A stretch of 64,000 nt of DNA from Calliopsis andreniformis (lineage: Eukaryota; Arthropoda; Insecta; Hymenoptera; Andrenidae), in contig NC_135068.1 of NCBI RefSeq assembly GCF_051401765.1, forward strand, positions 1,364,001-1,428,000, given 5' to 3'. The notes under the pieces are model-generated. The model was not told where the DNA came from, searched no databases, and saw only the letters and a list, made by a program, of their open reading frames with translations. This document shows, one piece after another, positions 40,851 to 54,715 of this stretch; position 1 is the first letter of the stretch, and the number at the start of each line of letters is the position of its first letter. The position numbers and the translations under genes are program-made.

Positions 40851-42140
40851 CACCGGTTGCAATTATTCCTTTTATACGATGGAAATACTGTTGTATTTAT
40901 AATGTATTTTATGCTTCTGGCGTTGACACCTGAGGCCCTAACTATTCGATGTGGGCAAGCATCGCCCTAGAGTGAAGACTAGGTCGCCCGAAACGTAGAA
41001 ATGACAATTACTTTCTCACTGGTTGCAATTATTCCTTTTATACGATGGAAAAACTGCTGTATTTATATTGTATTTTATGCTTCTGGCGTTGACTTCTAAG
41101 GCCCGAGCTATTCGATCTTGTGGAGCATCGCCCCAGAGTGAAGCCTAGGTCGCCCGAAACGTATAAATGACCATTACTTTCACACTGGTTGCACTTACTC
41201 CTGTTATACGATGGAAAAACTGTTGTACTTTTATTGTATTTTCAGCTTCTGGCTTTGACTTCTAAGGACCGAGCTATTTGATTTGGTGGAGCAACGAGCT
41301 AGAGTGATGCCTAGGATGCCCGGAACGTAGAAATGACCATTAATTTCACACTGGTTGCAATTACTCCTGCTATACCATGGAAAAACTGTTGTATTTTTAT
41401 TGTATTTTATGCTTCTGGCGTTGACTTCTAAGGGCCGAGCTATTCGATCTGGTGGAGCAACGCCCTAGAGTGAAGAATAGGTTCCCCGGAACGTAGAAAT
41501 AACCATTAATTTCACACTGGTTGCAATTACTCCTGTTATACGATGGACAAACTGTTGTATTTTTATTGTATTTTATGCTTCTGGCGTTGAATTCTGAGCC
41601 ACTAGCTATTCGAAATGTTGGAGCACCGCCCCAGAGTGAAGCCTAGGTCGCCCGAAACGTAGAAATGACAATTACTTTCACACCGGTTGCAATTATTCCT
41701 TTTATACGATGGAAATACTGTTGTATTTATAATGTATTTTATGCTTCTGGCGTTGACACCTGAGGCCCTAACTATTCGATGTGGGCAAGCATCGCCCTAG
41801 AGTGATGCCTACGATGCCCGGAACGTAGAAATGACCATTACTTTCACACTGGTTGCAATTATTTCTATTATACGATGGAAAAACTGCTGTATTTTTATTG
41901 TATTTTATGCTTGTGGCGTTGACTTCTAAGGCCAGGGCTATTCGATCTGGTGCAGCATCGCCCCAGAGTGAAGCCTAGGTCGCCCGAAACGTATAAATGA
42001 CCATTACTTTCACACCGGTTGCAATTATTCCTTTTATACGATGGAAATACTGTTGTATTTATAATGTATTTTATGCTTCTGGCGTTGACACCTGAGGCCC
42101 TAACTATTCGATGTGGGCAAGCATCGCCCTAGAGTGATGC
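40851..42140 (+). repeat. Local short-period duplications in the 3' part of C copy 1
   Basis: A monomer type with caccggttgc, gatggaaatactg and gatgtgggcaagc occurs at 40851, 41681 and 42013 (offsets 830 and 332, five and two monomers). This two-to-five-monomer scale is the smallest duplication level in the central part of the window and is absent from C copy 2. Confidence 0.8.
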
Positions 42141-42671
42141 CTACGATGCCCGGAACGTAGAAATGACCATTACTTTCACACTGGTTGCAATTATTTCTAT
42201 TATACGATGGAAAAACTGCTGTATTTTTATTGTATTTTATGCTTGTGGCGTTGACTTCCAAGGCCCGAGCTATTCGATTTGGTGGAGCAACGCCCTAGAG
42301 TGAAGCCTAGGACGCCCGAAACGTAGAAGTGACCATTACTTTCGCACTGGTTGCAATTATTCCTTTTATACGATGGAAAAACTGTTGTATTTATATTGTA
42401 TTTTATGCTTCTGGCGTTGACATATAAGGCCCTAACTATTCGATGTGGTGGAGCCACGCCCTAGAGTGAAGCCTAGGTTGCCCGGAACGTAGAAATGACC
42501 ATTACTTACACACTGGTTGCAATTACTCCTGTTATACGATGGACAAACTGTTGTATTTTTATTGTATTTTATGCTTCTGGCGTTGAATTCTGAGCCACTA
42601 GCTATTCGAAATGTTGGAGCATCGCCCCAGAGTGAAGCCTAGGTCGCCCGAAACGTAGAAATAACCATTAA

Positions 42672-44830
42672 TTTCACACTGGTTGCAATTATTCTTGTTA
42701 TACGATGGAAGAGATGTTGCATTTTTACTGTATTTTATGCTTCTGGCGTTGACTTCTAACGCACCAGCTATTCGATCTGTTGAAGCGTTGCCCTAGAGTG
42801 AATACCAGGTTGCCCGGAACGCAGAAATGACGATGAGTTTCACACTGGTTGCAATTATTACTGTTATACGATGAAAAGTCTGCTGTATTTTTATTGCATT
42901 TCATGCTTCTGACGCTGACCTCAAAGGCCCGAGCTAGTCGATCTTGTGAAGCATCGCCCTAGAGTGAAGCCTAGGTCGCCCGAAACCTAGAAATGACCGT
43001 TACTTTCACACTGGTTGCAATTATTCCTTTTATACGATTGAAAAACTGTTGTATTTATATTGCATTTTATGCTTCTGGCGTTGACACCTAAGGCCCTAAC
43101 TATTCGATGTGGTGGAGCAACGACCTAGAGTGAAGCCTAGGTTGCCCGCAACGTTGAAATAACCATTAATTTCACACTGGTTGCAATTACTCCTGTTATA
43201 AATGGAAAAATTTGTTGTATTTTTATATTATTTTGTGCTTCTGGCGTTGACATCTAAGGCCCGAGCTATTCGATGTGGTGGACAAACGAGCTAGAGTGAA
43301 GCCTAGGTTGTCCGGAATGTAGAAATGAACATTACTTTCACACTGGTTGCAATTACTCCTGTTATACCATGGAAAAACTGTTGTATTTTTATTGTATTTT
43401 ATGCTTGTGGCGTTGACGTCTAAGGCCCGAGCTATTCGATTGTGTGAATCATCGCCCTAGAGTGAAGCCTAGATCGCCCGAAACATAGAAATGACCATTA
43501 CATTCTCACCGGTTGCAATTATTCCTTTTATACAATAGAAAAACTGCTGTATTTATATTGTATTTTATGCTTCTGGCGTTGACACATAGTGCCCTAACTA
43601 TTCGATGTGGTGGGGCCACGCCCTAGAGTGAAGCCTAGGTTGCCCGGAACGTAGAAATAACCATCAATTTCACACTGGTTGCAATTACTCCTGTTATACA
43701 ACGGAAAAACTGTTGTATTTTTATTGTTTTTTATGCTTCTGGCGTTGACTTCTAAGGCACGAGCTATTCGATTTGGTGGAGCAACGAGCTAGAGTGAAGC
43801 CTAGGTTGCCCGGAACGTAGAAATAACCTTTAATTTCACACTGGTTGCAATTATTCCTTCTATACGATGGAAAAACTGCTGTATTTATATTGTATTTTAT
43901 GCTTCTGGCGTTGACTTCTAAGGCCCGAGCTATTCGATCTTGCGAAGCATCGGCCTAGAGTGAAGCCTAGGTCGCCTGGAACGTAGAAATAACCGTTAAT
44001 TTCACACTGGTTGCAATTACTCCTGCTATACCATGGATAAACTGTTGTATTTTTATTGTATTTTATGCTTCTGTTTTTGACTTCTAAGGCCCGAGCTATT
44101 CGATTTGGTGCAGCAGCGCCCTAGAGTGTAACCTAGGTTTCCCGGAACGTAGAAATAAACATTAGTTGCACACTGGTTGAACTTACTCCTGTTATACGAC
44201 GGAAAAACTGTTGTATTTTTATTGTATTTTATGCTTCCGGCGTTGACTTCTAAGGGCCGAGCTATTCGATCTGGTGCAGCAACGCCCTAGAGTGAAACCT
44301 AGGTTTGCCGGAACGTAGAAATAACCATTAACTTCACATTGGTTGCAATTACTCCTGCTATACGATGGAAAAACTGTTGTATTTTTATTGTATTTTCTGC
44401 TTCTGGCTTTGGCTTCTAAGGACCGAGCTGTCCGAACTGGTGCAGCAACACCCTAGGGTGAAACCTAGGTTTCGCGGAACGTAGAAATAAACGTTAATTT
44501 CACACTGGTTGCACTTACTCCTGTTGTACGATGGAAAAACTGTTGTATTTTTATTGTATTTTATGCTTCTGGCGTTGACTTCTAAGGGCCGAGCTATTCG
44601 ATCTGGTGGAGCAACGCCCTAGAGTGAAGAATAGGTTGCACGGAACGTTGAAGTAACCGTTAATTTCACACTGGTTGCAATCACTTCTGTTATACAATGG
44701 AAAAATTTCTTGTATTTTTATTGTATTTTGTGCTTCTGGCGTTGACTTCTAAGGCCCTAAGTATTCGATGTGGTGGAGCCACGCCCTAGAGTGAAGCGTA
44801 GGTTGCCCGGAACGTAGAAATAACCATTAA
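42672..44830 (+). repeat. HOR family A, copy 5, shortened (13-mer, 2,159 bp)
   Basis: This pairs with 27728-29886 at offset 14,944 along its full length, including the same 18-monomer internal jump (at about 43325). Rare substitutions separate them, for example cacatagtgcc near 43587 against cacataaggcc, and gttataca acggaa near 43700 against gttataca atggaa. It is preceded by family C and lacks the extra A tail seen before copy 4. Confidence 0.9.
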
Positions 44831-47800
44831 TTTCACACTGGTTGCAATTACTCCTGTTATACAATGGAAAAACAGTTGTATTTTTATTGTATTTTATGCT
44901 TCAGGCGTTGACCTCTAAGGCCCGAGCTATTCGATTTGGTGGAGCAACGAGCTAGAGTGAAGCCTAGGTTGCCCAGAACGTAGAAATGAACATTACTTTC
45001 ACACTGGTTGCAATTATTTCTAATATACAATGGAAAAACTGTTGTATTTTTATTGTATTTTATGCTTCTGGCGTTGACTTCTAAGGCCCCAGATATTCGA
45101 TGTGGTGGAGCAACGACCCAGAATGCAGCCTAGGTTTCCCGGGATGTAGAAATACCCATTAATTTAACACTGGTTGCAATTACTCCTGTTATACGGTGGA
45201 AAAACTGTTGTATTTTTATTGTGTTTTATGCTTCTGGCGTTGACTTCTAAGGCCCGAACTGTCCGATCTGGTGCAGCAACGCCCTAGAGTGAAACCTAGG
45301 TTTCCCGGTACGTAGATAGAACTATTAATTTCTCACTGGTTGCACTTACTCGTGTTATACGATGGAAAAACTGTTGTATTTTTATTGTATTATCTGCTTC
45401 TGGCTTTGACTTCTAAGGACCGAGCTGTACGATCTGGTGCAGCAGCGCCCTAGAGTGTAACCTAGGTTTCCCGGAACGTAGAAATAAACATTAGTTGCAC
45501 ACTGGTTGAACTTACTCCTGTTATACGACGGAAAAACTGTTGTATTTTTATTGTATTTTATGCTTCCGGCGTTGACTTCTAAGGGCCGAGCTATTCGATC
45601 TGGTGCAGCAACGCCCTAGAGTGAAACCTAGGTTTGCCGGAACGTAGAAATAACCATTAACTTCACATTGGTTGCAATTACTCCTGTTATACAATGGAAA
45701 AACAGTTGTATTTTTATTGTATTTTATGCTTCAGGCGTTGACTTCTAAGGCCCGAGCTATTCGATTTGGTGGAGCAACTAGCTAGAGTGAAGAATAGGTG
45801 GCCCGGAACGTAGAAATGAACATTACTTTCACACTGGTTGCAATTATTTCTCTTATACGATGGAAAAACTGTTCTATTTTTATTGTATTTTATGCTTGTG
45901 GCGTTGACGTCTAAGGCCCGAGCTATTCGATCTTGTGAAGCACCGCCCTAGAGTGAAGCCAAGGTCTCCCGAAACGCAGAAATAACCATTACTTTCACAC
46001 TGGTTGCAATTATTCCTTTTATACGATGGAAAAACTGTTGTATTTATATTGTATTTTATGATTCTGGGGTTGACTTCTAAGGCTCGAGCTATTCGATCTG
46101 GTGGAGCGACGCCCTAGAGTGAAGCCAAGGTTGCCCGGAACGTAGAAATAACCATTAATTTCACACTGGTTGCAATTACTCGTGTTATACGATGGAAAAA
46201 CTGTTGTATTTTTATTGTATTTTATGCTTCTGGCGTTGACTTATAAGGCCCGAGCTATTCGATCTTGGGAAGCATCGGCCTAGAGTGAAGCCTAGGTCGC
46301 CCGAAACGTAGAAATGACCATTACATGCACACTGGTTGCAATTATTTCTATTATACGATGGAAAAGCTGTTGTATTTTTATTGTATTTTATGATTCTGGC
46401 GTTGACTTCTAAGGCCCGAGCTATTCGATCTTGTGAAGCATCGCCCTAGAGTGATGCCAAGGTCGCCCGAAACGCAGAAATAACCATTACTTTCACACTG
46501 GATGCAATTATTCCTTTTATACGATGGAAAAACTGTTGTATTTATATTGTACTTTACGTTTCTGGCGTTGACACATAAGGCCCTAACTATTCGATGTGAC
46601 GGAGCAACGCCCTAGAGTGTAGCCTAGGTCGCCCGGAACGTAGAAATAACCATCAATTTCACACTGGTTGCACTTACTCCTCTTATACGACGGAAAAACT
46701 GTTGTATTTTTATTGTGTTTTCTGCTTCTGGCTTTGGCTTCTCAGGCCGGAGCTATTCGATCAGGTGCAGCAACGCCCTAGAGTGAAACCTAGGTTTCCC
46801 GGAACGTAGAAAAAACCATTAACTTCACATTGGTTGCAATTACTCCTGTTATACGATGGAAAAACTGTTGTATTTTTATTGTATTTTCTGCTTCTGGCTT
46901 TGGCTTCTAAGGACCGAGCTGTCCGATCTGGTGCAGCAACACCCTAGGGTGAAACCTAGGTTTCGCGGAACGTAGAAATAACCATTAATTTCACAGTGGT
47001 TGCACTTACTCCTGTTATACGATGGAAAAACTGTTGTATTTTTATTGCATTTTATGATTCTGGCGTTGACTTCTAAGGGCCGAGCCATTCGATCTGGTGC
47101 AGCAACGCCCTAGAGTGAAACCTATGTTGCCCGGAACGTAGAAATAACCTTTAATTTCACGCTGGTTGCAATTATTCCTTCTATACGATGGAAAAACTGC
47201 TGTATTTATATTGTATTTTATGCTTCTGTCGTTGACTTCTAAGGCCCGAGCTATTCGATCTTGCGAAGCATCGGCCTAGAGTGAAGCCTAGGTCGCCCGG
47301 AACGTAGAAGTAACCGTTAATTTCACACTGGTTGCAATTACTCCTGCTATACCATGGAAAAACTGTTGTATTTTTATAGTATTTTATGCTTCTGTTGTTG
47401 ACTTCTAAGGCCCGAACTATTCGATTTGGTGCAGCAGCGCCCTAGAGTGTAACCTAGGTTTCCCGGAACGTAGAAATAAGCATTAATTGCACACTGGTTG
47501 AACTTACTCCTGTTATACGATGGAAAAACTGTTGTATTTTTATTGTATTTTATGCTTCCGGCGTTGACTTCTAAGGGCCGAGCTATTAGATCTGGTGCAG
47601 CAACGCCCTAGAGTGAAACCTAGGTTTCCCGGAACGTAGAAATAACCATTAAATTCACATTGGTTGCAATTACTCCTGTTATACGATGGAAAAACTGTTG
47701 TATTTTTATTGTATTTTCTCCTTCTGGCTTTGGCTTCTAAGGACCGAGCTGTCCGATCTGGTGCAGCAACACCCTAGGGTGAAACCTAGGTTTCGCGGAA

Positions 47801-50800
47801 CGTAGAAATAACCATTAATTTCACACTGGTTGCACTTACTCCTGTTGTACGATAGAAAAACTGTTGTATTTTTACTGTATTTTATGCTTCTGGCGTTGAC
47901 TTCTAAGGGCCGAGCTATTCGATCTGGTGGAGCAACGCCATAGAGAGAAGAATAGGTTGCCCGGAACGTTGAAGTAACCGTTAATTTCACACTGGTTGCA
48001 ATCACTTCTGTTATACAATGGAAAAATTTGTTGTATTTTTATTGTTTTTTATGCCTCTGGCGTTGACTTCTAAGGCACGAACTATTCGATTTGGTGGAGC
48101 AACGAGCTAGAGTGAAGCCTAGGTTGCCCGGAACGTAGAAATAACCTTTAATTTCACACTGGTTGCAATTATTCCTTCTATACGATGGAAAAAATTCTGT
48201 ATTTATATTGTATTTTATGCTTCTGGCGTTGACTTCTAAGGCCCGAGCTATTCGATCTTGCGAAGCATCGGCCTAGAGTGAAGCCTAGGTCGCCTGGAAC
48301 GTAGAAATAACCGTTAATTTCACACTGGTTGCAATTACTCCTGCTATACCATGGAAAAACTGTTGTATTTTTATTGTATTTTATGCTTCTGTTGTTGACT
48401 TCTAAGGCCCGAGCTATTCGATTTGGTGCAGCAGCGCCCTAGAGTGTAACCTAGGTTTCCCGGAACGTAGAAATAAACATTAGTTGCACACTGGTTGAAC
48501 TTACTCCTGTTATACGATGGAAAAACTGTTGTATTTTTATTGTATTTTATGCTTCCGGCGTTGACTTCTAAGGGCCGAGCTATTCGATCTGGTGCAGCAA
48601 CGCCCTAGAGTGAAACCTAGGTTTGCCGGAACGTAGAAATAACCATTAACTTCACATTGGTTGCAATTACTCCTGTTATACGATGGAAAAACTGTTGTAT
48701 TTTTATTGTATTTTCTGCTTCTGGCTTTGGCTTCTAAGGACCGAGCTGTCCGAACTGGTGCAGCAACACCCTAGGGTGAAACCTAGGTTTCGCGGAACGT
48801 AGAAATAAACATTAATTTCACACTGGTTGCACTTACTCCTGTTGTACGATGGAAAAACTGTTGTATTTTTATTGTATTTTATGCTTCTGGCGTTGACTTC
48901 TAAGGGCCGAGCTATTCGATCTGGTGGAGCAACGCCCTAGAGTGAAGAATAGGTTGCACGGTACGTTGAAGTAACCGTTAATTTCACACTGGTTGCAATC
49001 ACTTCTGTTATACAATGGAAAAATTTGTTGTATTTTTATTGTATTTTGTGCTTCTGGCGTTGACTTCTAAGGCCCTAACTATTCGATGTGGTGGAGCCAC
49101 GCCCTAGAGTGAAGCGTAGGTTGCCCGGAACGTAGAAATAACCATTAATTTCACACTGGTTGCAATTACTCCTGTTATACAATGGAAAAACAGTTGTATT
49201 TTTACTGTATTTTATGCTTCAGGCGTTGACTTCTAAGGCCCGAGCTATTCGATTTGGTGGAGCAACGAGCTAGAGTGAAGCCTAGGTGGCCCGGAACGTA
49301 GAAATGAACATTACTTTCACACTGGTTGCAATTATTTCTATTATACGATGGAAAAACTGTTCTATTTTTATTGTATTTTATGCTTGTGGCGTTGACGTCC
49401 AAGGCCCGAGCTATTCGATCTTGTGAAGCACCACCCTAGAGTGAAGCCAAGGTCGCCCGAAACGCAGAAATAACCATTACTTTCACACTGGTTGCAATTA
49501 TTCCTTTTATACGATGGAAAAACTGTTGTATTTATATTGTATTTTATGATTCTGGGGTTGACTTCTAAGGCCCGAGCTATTCGATTTGGTGGAGCGACGC
49601 CCTAGAGTGAAGCCAAGGTTGCCCGGAACGTAGAAATAACCATTAATTTCACACTGGTTGCAATTACTCGTGTTATACGATGGAAAAACTGTTGTATTTT
49701 TATTGTATTTTATGCTTCTGGCGTTGACTTATAATTCCCGAGCTATTCGATCTTGCGAAGCATCGGCCTAGAGTGAAGCCTAGGTCGCCCGAAACGTAGA
49801 AACGACCATTACATGCACACTGGTTGCAATTATTTCTATTATACGATGGAAAAGCTGTTGTATTTTTATTGTATTTTATGATTCTGGCGTTGACTTCTAA
49901 GGCCCGAGCTATTCGATCTGGTGGAGCGACGCCCTAGAGTGAAGCAAAGGTTGCCCGGAACGTAGAAATAACCATTACTTTCACACTGGTTGCAATTATT
50001 CCTTTTATACGATGGAAAAACTGTTGTATTTATATTGTATTTTATGTTTCTGGCGTTGACACATAAGGCCCTAACTATACGATGTGATGGAGCAACGCCC
50101 TAGAGTGTAGCCTAGGTCGCCCGGAACGTAGAAATAACCATCAATTTCACACTGGTTGCAATTACTCCTGTTATACAATGGAAAAACTGTTGTATTTTTA
50201 TTGCTTTTTATGCTTCTGGCGTTGAATTCTAAGGCACGAGCTATTTGATTTGGTGGAGCAACGAGTTAGGGTGAAGCCTAGGTTGCCCAGAACGTAGAAA
50301 TGAACATTACTTGCACACTGGTTGCAATTATTTCTATTATACGAGGGAAAAACTGTTGTATTTTTATTGTATTTTATGCTTCTGGCGTTGACGTCTAAGG
50401 CCCGAGCTATTCGATCTTGTGAAGCATCGCCCTAGAGTGATGCCAAGGTCGCCCGAAACGCAGAAATAACCATTACTTTCACACTGGATGCAATTATTCC
50501 TTTTATACGATGGAAAAACTGTTGTATTTATATTGTACTTTACGTTTCTGGCGTTGACACATAAGGCCCTAACTATTCGATGTGACGGAGCAACGCCCTA
50601 GAGTGTAGCCTAGGTCGCCCGGAACGTAGAAATAACCATCAATTTCACACTGGTTGCACTTACTCCTCTTATACGACGGAAAAACTGTTGTATTTTTATT
50701 GTGTTTTCTGCTTCTGGCTTTGGCTTCTCAGGCCGGAGCTATTCGATCAGGTGCAGCAACGCCCTAGAGTGAAACCTAGGTTTCCCGGAACGTAGAAAAA

Positions 50801-53800
50801 ACCATTAACTTCACATTGGTTGCAATTACTCCTGTTATACGATGGAAAAACTGTTGTATTTTTATTGTATTTTCTGCTTCTGGCTTTGGCTTCTAAGGAC
50901 CGAGCTGTCCGATCTGGTGCAGCAACACCCTAGGGTGAAACCTAGGTTTCGCGGAACGTAGAAATAACCATTAATTTCACAGTGGTTGCACTTACTCCTG
51001 TTATACGATGGAAAAACTGTTGTATTTTTATTGTATTTTATGATTCTGGCGTTGACTTCTAAGGGCCGAGCCATTCGATCTGGTGCAGCAACGCCCTAGA
51101 GTGAAACCTATGTTGCCCGGAACGTAGAAATAACCTTTAATTTCACGCTGGTTGCAATTATTCCTTCTATACGATGGAAAAACTGCTGTATTTATATTGC
51201 ATTTTATGCTTCTGTCGTTGACTTCTAAGGCCCGAGCTATTCGATCTTGCGAAGCATCGGCCTAGAGTGAAGCCTAGGTCGCCCGGAACGTAGAAGTAAC
51301 CGTTAATTTCACACTGGTTGCAATTACTCCTGCTATACCATGGAAAAACTGTTGTATTTTTATAGTATTTTATGCTTCTGTTGTTGACTTCTAAGGCCCG
51401 AACTATTCGATTTGGTGCAGCAGCGCCCTAGAGTGTAACCTAGGTTTCCCGGAACGTAGAAATAAGCATTAATTGCACACTGGTTGAACTTACTCCTGTT
51501 ATACGATGGAAAAACTGTTGTATTTTTATTGTATTTTATGCTTCCGGCGTTGACTTCTAAGGGCCGAGCTATTAGATCTGGTGCAGCAACGCCCTAGAGT
51601 GAAACCTAGGTTTCCCGGAACGTAGAAATAACCATTAAATTCACATTGGTTGCAATTACTCCTGTTATACGATGGAAAAACTGTTGTATTTTTATTGTAT
51701 TTTCTCCTTCTGGCTTTGGCTTCTAAGGACCGAGCTGTCCGATCTGGTGCAGCAACACCCTAGGGTGAAACCTAGGTTTCGCGGAACGTAGAAATAACCA
51801 TTAATTTCACACTGGTTGCACTTACTCCTGTTGTACGATAGAAAAACTGTTGTATTTTTACTGTATTTTATGCTTCTGGCGTTGACTTCTAAGGGCCGAG
51901 CTATTCGATCTGGTGGAGCAACGCCATAGAGAGAAGAATAGGTTGCCCGGAACGTTGAAGTAACCGTTAATTTCACACTGGTTGCAATCACTTCTGTTAT
52001 ACAATGGAAAAATTTGTTGTATTTTTATTGTTTTTTATGCCTCTGGCGTTGACTTCTAAGGCACGAGCTACTCGATTTGGTGGAGCAACGAGCTAGAGTG
52101 AAGCCTAGGTTGCCCGGAACGTAGAAATAACCTTTAATTTCACACTGGTTGCAATTATTCCTTCTATACGATGGAAAAAATTCTGTATTTATATTGTATT
52201 TTATGCTTCTGGCGTTGACTTCTAAGGCCCGAGCTATTCGATCTTGCGAAGCATCGGCCTAGAGTGAAGCCTAGGTCGCCTGGAACGTAGAAGTAACCGT
52301 TAATTTCACACTGGTTGCAATTACTCCTGCTATACCATGGAAAAACTGTTGTATTTTTATTGTATTTTATGCTTCTGTTGTTGACTTCTAAGGCCCGAGC
52401 TATTCGATTTGGTGCAGCAGCGCCCTAGAGTGTAACCTAGGTTTCCCGGAACGTAGAAATAAACATTAGTTGCACACTGGTTGAACTTACTCCTGTTATA
52501 CGATGGAAAAACTGTTGTATTTTTATTGTATTTTATGCTTCCGGCGTTGACTTCTAAGGGCCGAGCTATTCGATCTGGTGCAGCAACGCCCTAGAGTGAA
52601 ACCTAGGTTTGCCGGAACGTAGAAATAACCATTAACTTCACATTGGTTGCAATTACTCCTGTTATACGATGGAAAAACTGTTGTATTTTTATTGTATTTT
52701 CTGCTTCTGGCTTTGGCTTCTAAGGACCGAGCTGTCCGAACTGGTGCAGCAACACCCTAGGGTGAAACCTAGGTTTCGCGGAACGTAGAAATAAACATTA
52801 ATTTCACACTGGTTGCACTTACTCCTGTTGTACGATGGAAAAACTGTTGTATTTTTATTGTATTTTATGCTTCTGGCGTTGACTTCTAAGGGCCGAGCTA
52901 TTCGATCTGGTGGAGCAACGCCCTAGAGTGAAGAATAGGTTGCACGGTACGTTGAAGTAACCGTTAATTTCACACTGGTTGCAATCACTTCTGTTATACA
53001 ATGGAAAAATTTGTTGTATTTTTATTGTATTTTGTGCTTCTGGCGTTGACTTCTAAGGCCCTAACTATTCGATGTGGTGGAGCCACGCCCTAGAGTGAAG
53101 CGTAGGTTGCCCGGAACGTAGAAATAACCATTAATTTCACACTGGTTGCAATTACTCCTGTTATACAATGGAGAAACAGTTGTATTTTTACTGTATTTTA
53201 TGCTTCAGGCGTTGACTTCTAAGGCCCGAGCTATTCGATTTGGTGGAGCAACGAGCTAGAGTGAAGCCTAGGTGGCCCGGAACGTAGAAATGAACATTAC
53301 TTTCACACTGGTTGCAATTATTTCTATTATACGATGGAAAAACTGTTCTATTTTTATTGTATTTTATGCTTGTGGCGTTGACGTCCAAGGCCCGAGCTAT
53401 TCGATCTTGTGAAGCACCACCCTAGAGTGAAGCCAAGGTCGCCCGAAACGCAGAAATAACCATTACTTTCACACTGGTTGCAATTATTCCTTTTATACGA
53501 TGGAAAAACTGTTGTATTTATATTGTATTTTATGATTCTGGGGTTGACTTCTAAGGCCCGAGCTATTCGATTTGGTGGAGCGACGCCCTAGAGTGAAGCC
53601 AAGGTTGCCCGGAACGTAGAAATAACCATTAATTTCACACTGGTTGCAATTACTCGTGTTATACGATGGAAAAACTGTTGTATTTTTATTGTATTTTATG
53701 CTTCTGGCGTTGACTTATAATTCCCGAGCTATTCGATCTTGCGAAGCATCGGCCTAGAGTGAAGCCTAGGTCGCCCGAAACGTAGAAATGACCATTACAT

Positions 53801-54715
53801 GCACACTGGTTGCAATTATTTCTATTATACGATGGAAAAGCTGTTGTATTTTTATTGTATTTTATGATTCTGGCGTTGACGTCTAAGGCCCGAGCTATTC
53901 GATCTTGTGAAGCATCGCCCTAGAGTGAAGCCAAGGTCGCCCGAAACGCAGAACTAACCATTACTTTCACACTGGATGCAATTATTCCTTTTATACGATG
54001 GAAAAACTGTTGTATTTATATTGTACTTTACGTTTCTGGCGTTGACACATAAGGCCCTAACTATTCGATGTGACGGAGCAACGCCCTAGAGTGTAGCCTA
54101 GGTCGCCCGGAACGTAGAAATAACCATCAATTTCACACTGGTTGCACTTACTCCTGTTATACGATGGAAAAACTGTTGTATTTTTATTGTATTTTCTGCT
54201 TCTGGCTTTGGCTTCTAAGGACCGAGCTGTCCGATCTGGTGCAGCAACACCCTAGGGTGAAACCTAGGTTTCCCGCAACGTAGAAATAACCATTAATTTC
54301 AAACTGGTTGCACTTACTCCTGTTATACGATGGAAAAACTGTTGTATTTTTATTGTATTTTATGATTCTGGCGTTGACTTCTAAGGGCCGAGCCATACGA
54401 TCTGGTGCAGCAACGCCCTAGAGTGAAACCTAGGTTGCCCGGAACGTAGAAATAACCTTTAATTTCACGCTGGTTGCAATTATTCCTTCTATACGATGGA
54501 AAAACTGCTGTATTTATATTGTATTTTATGCTTCTGGCGTTGACTTCTAATGCCCGAGCTATTCGATCTTGCGAAGCATCGGCCTAGAGTGAAGCCTAGG
54601 TCGCCCGGAACGTAGAAATAACCGTTAATTTCACACTGGTTGCAATTACTCCTGCTATACCATGGAAAAACTGTTGTATTTTTATAGTATTTTATGCTTC
54701 TGTTGTTGACTTCTA
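44831..54715 (+). repeat. HOR family B, copy 3, expanded (about 59.5 monomers)
   Basis: The first part pairs with B copy 2 at offset 14,944. After about 46420 the offset is 14,446, so three monomers are missing. From 46355 the 24-monomer core is present once as a 21-mer (46355-49842), once in full (49843-53828), and partially from 53829. B copies 1 and 2 have only one core plus a partial. The length equals B copy 1 plus one core (3,986 bp) minus 498 bp, within two bases. Confidence 0.88.
49843..53828 (+). repeat. Extra B core (24-mer) within B copy 3
   Basis: The same 3,986-bp unit as at 22277-26262. Monomer-level matches to the preceding unit run at offset 3,986 (46876 to 50862, 47706 to 51692, 49202 to 53188). 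The two neighbours differ by rare substitutions such as tattgcattttatgattc (47041) against tattgtattttatgattc. Confidence 0.88.

Larger units (their letters stand above)
35786..42671 (+). repeat. HOR family C, copy 1 (about 41.5 monomers)
   Basis: Up to about 40795 this block pairs with 54716-59391 at offset 18,930 and then 18,597. It includes monomers not seen in A or B, such as those with gttgtaattataatg (37901 and 39894), tattaattgcttctgg (about 37752) and ttttacttttattctat. The last part, 40796-42671, has no second copy in the window and contains its own local repeats. It ends at the A marker monomer at 42672. Confidence 0.85.
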
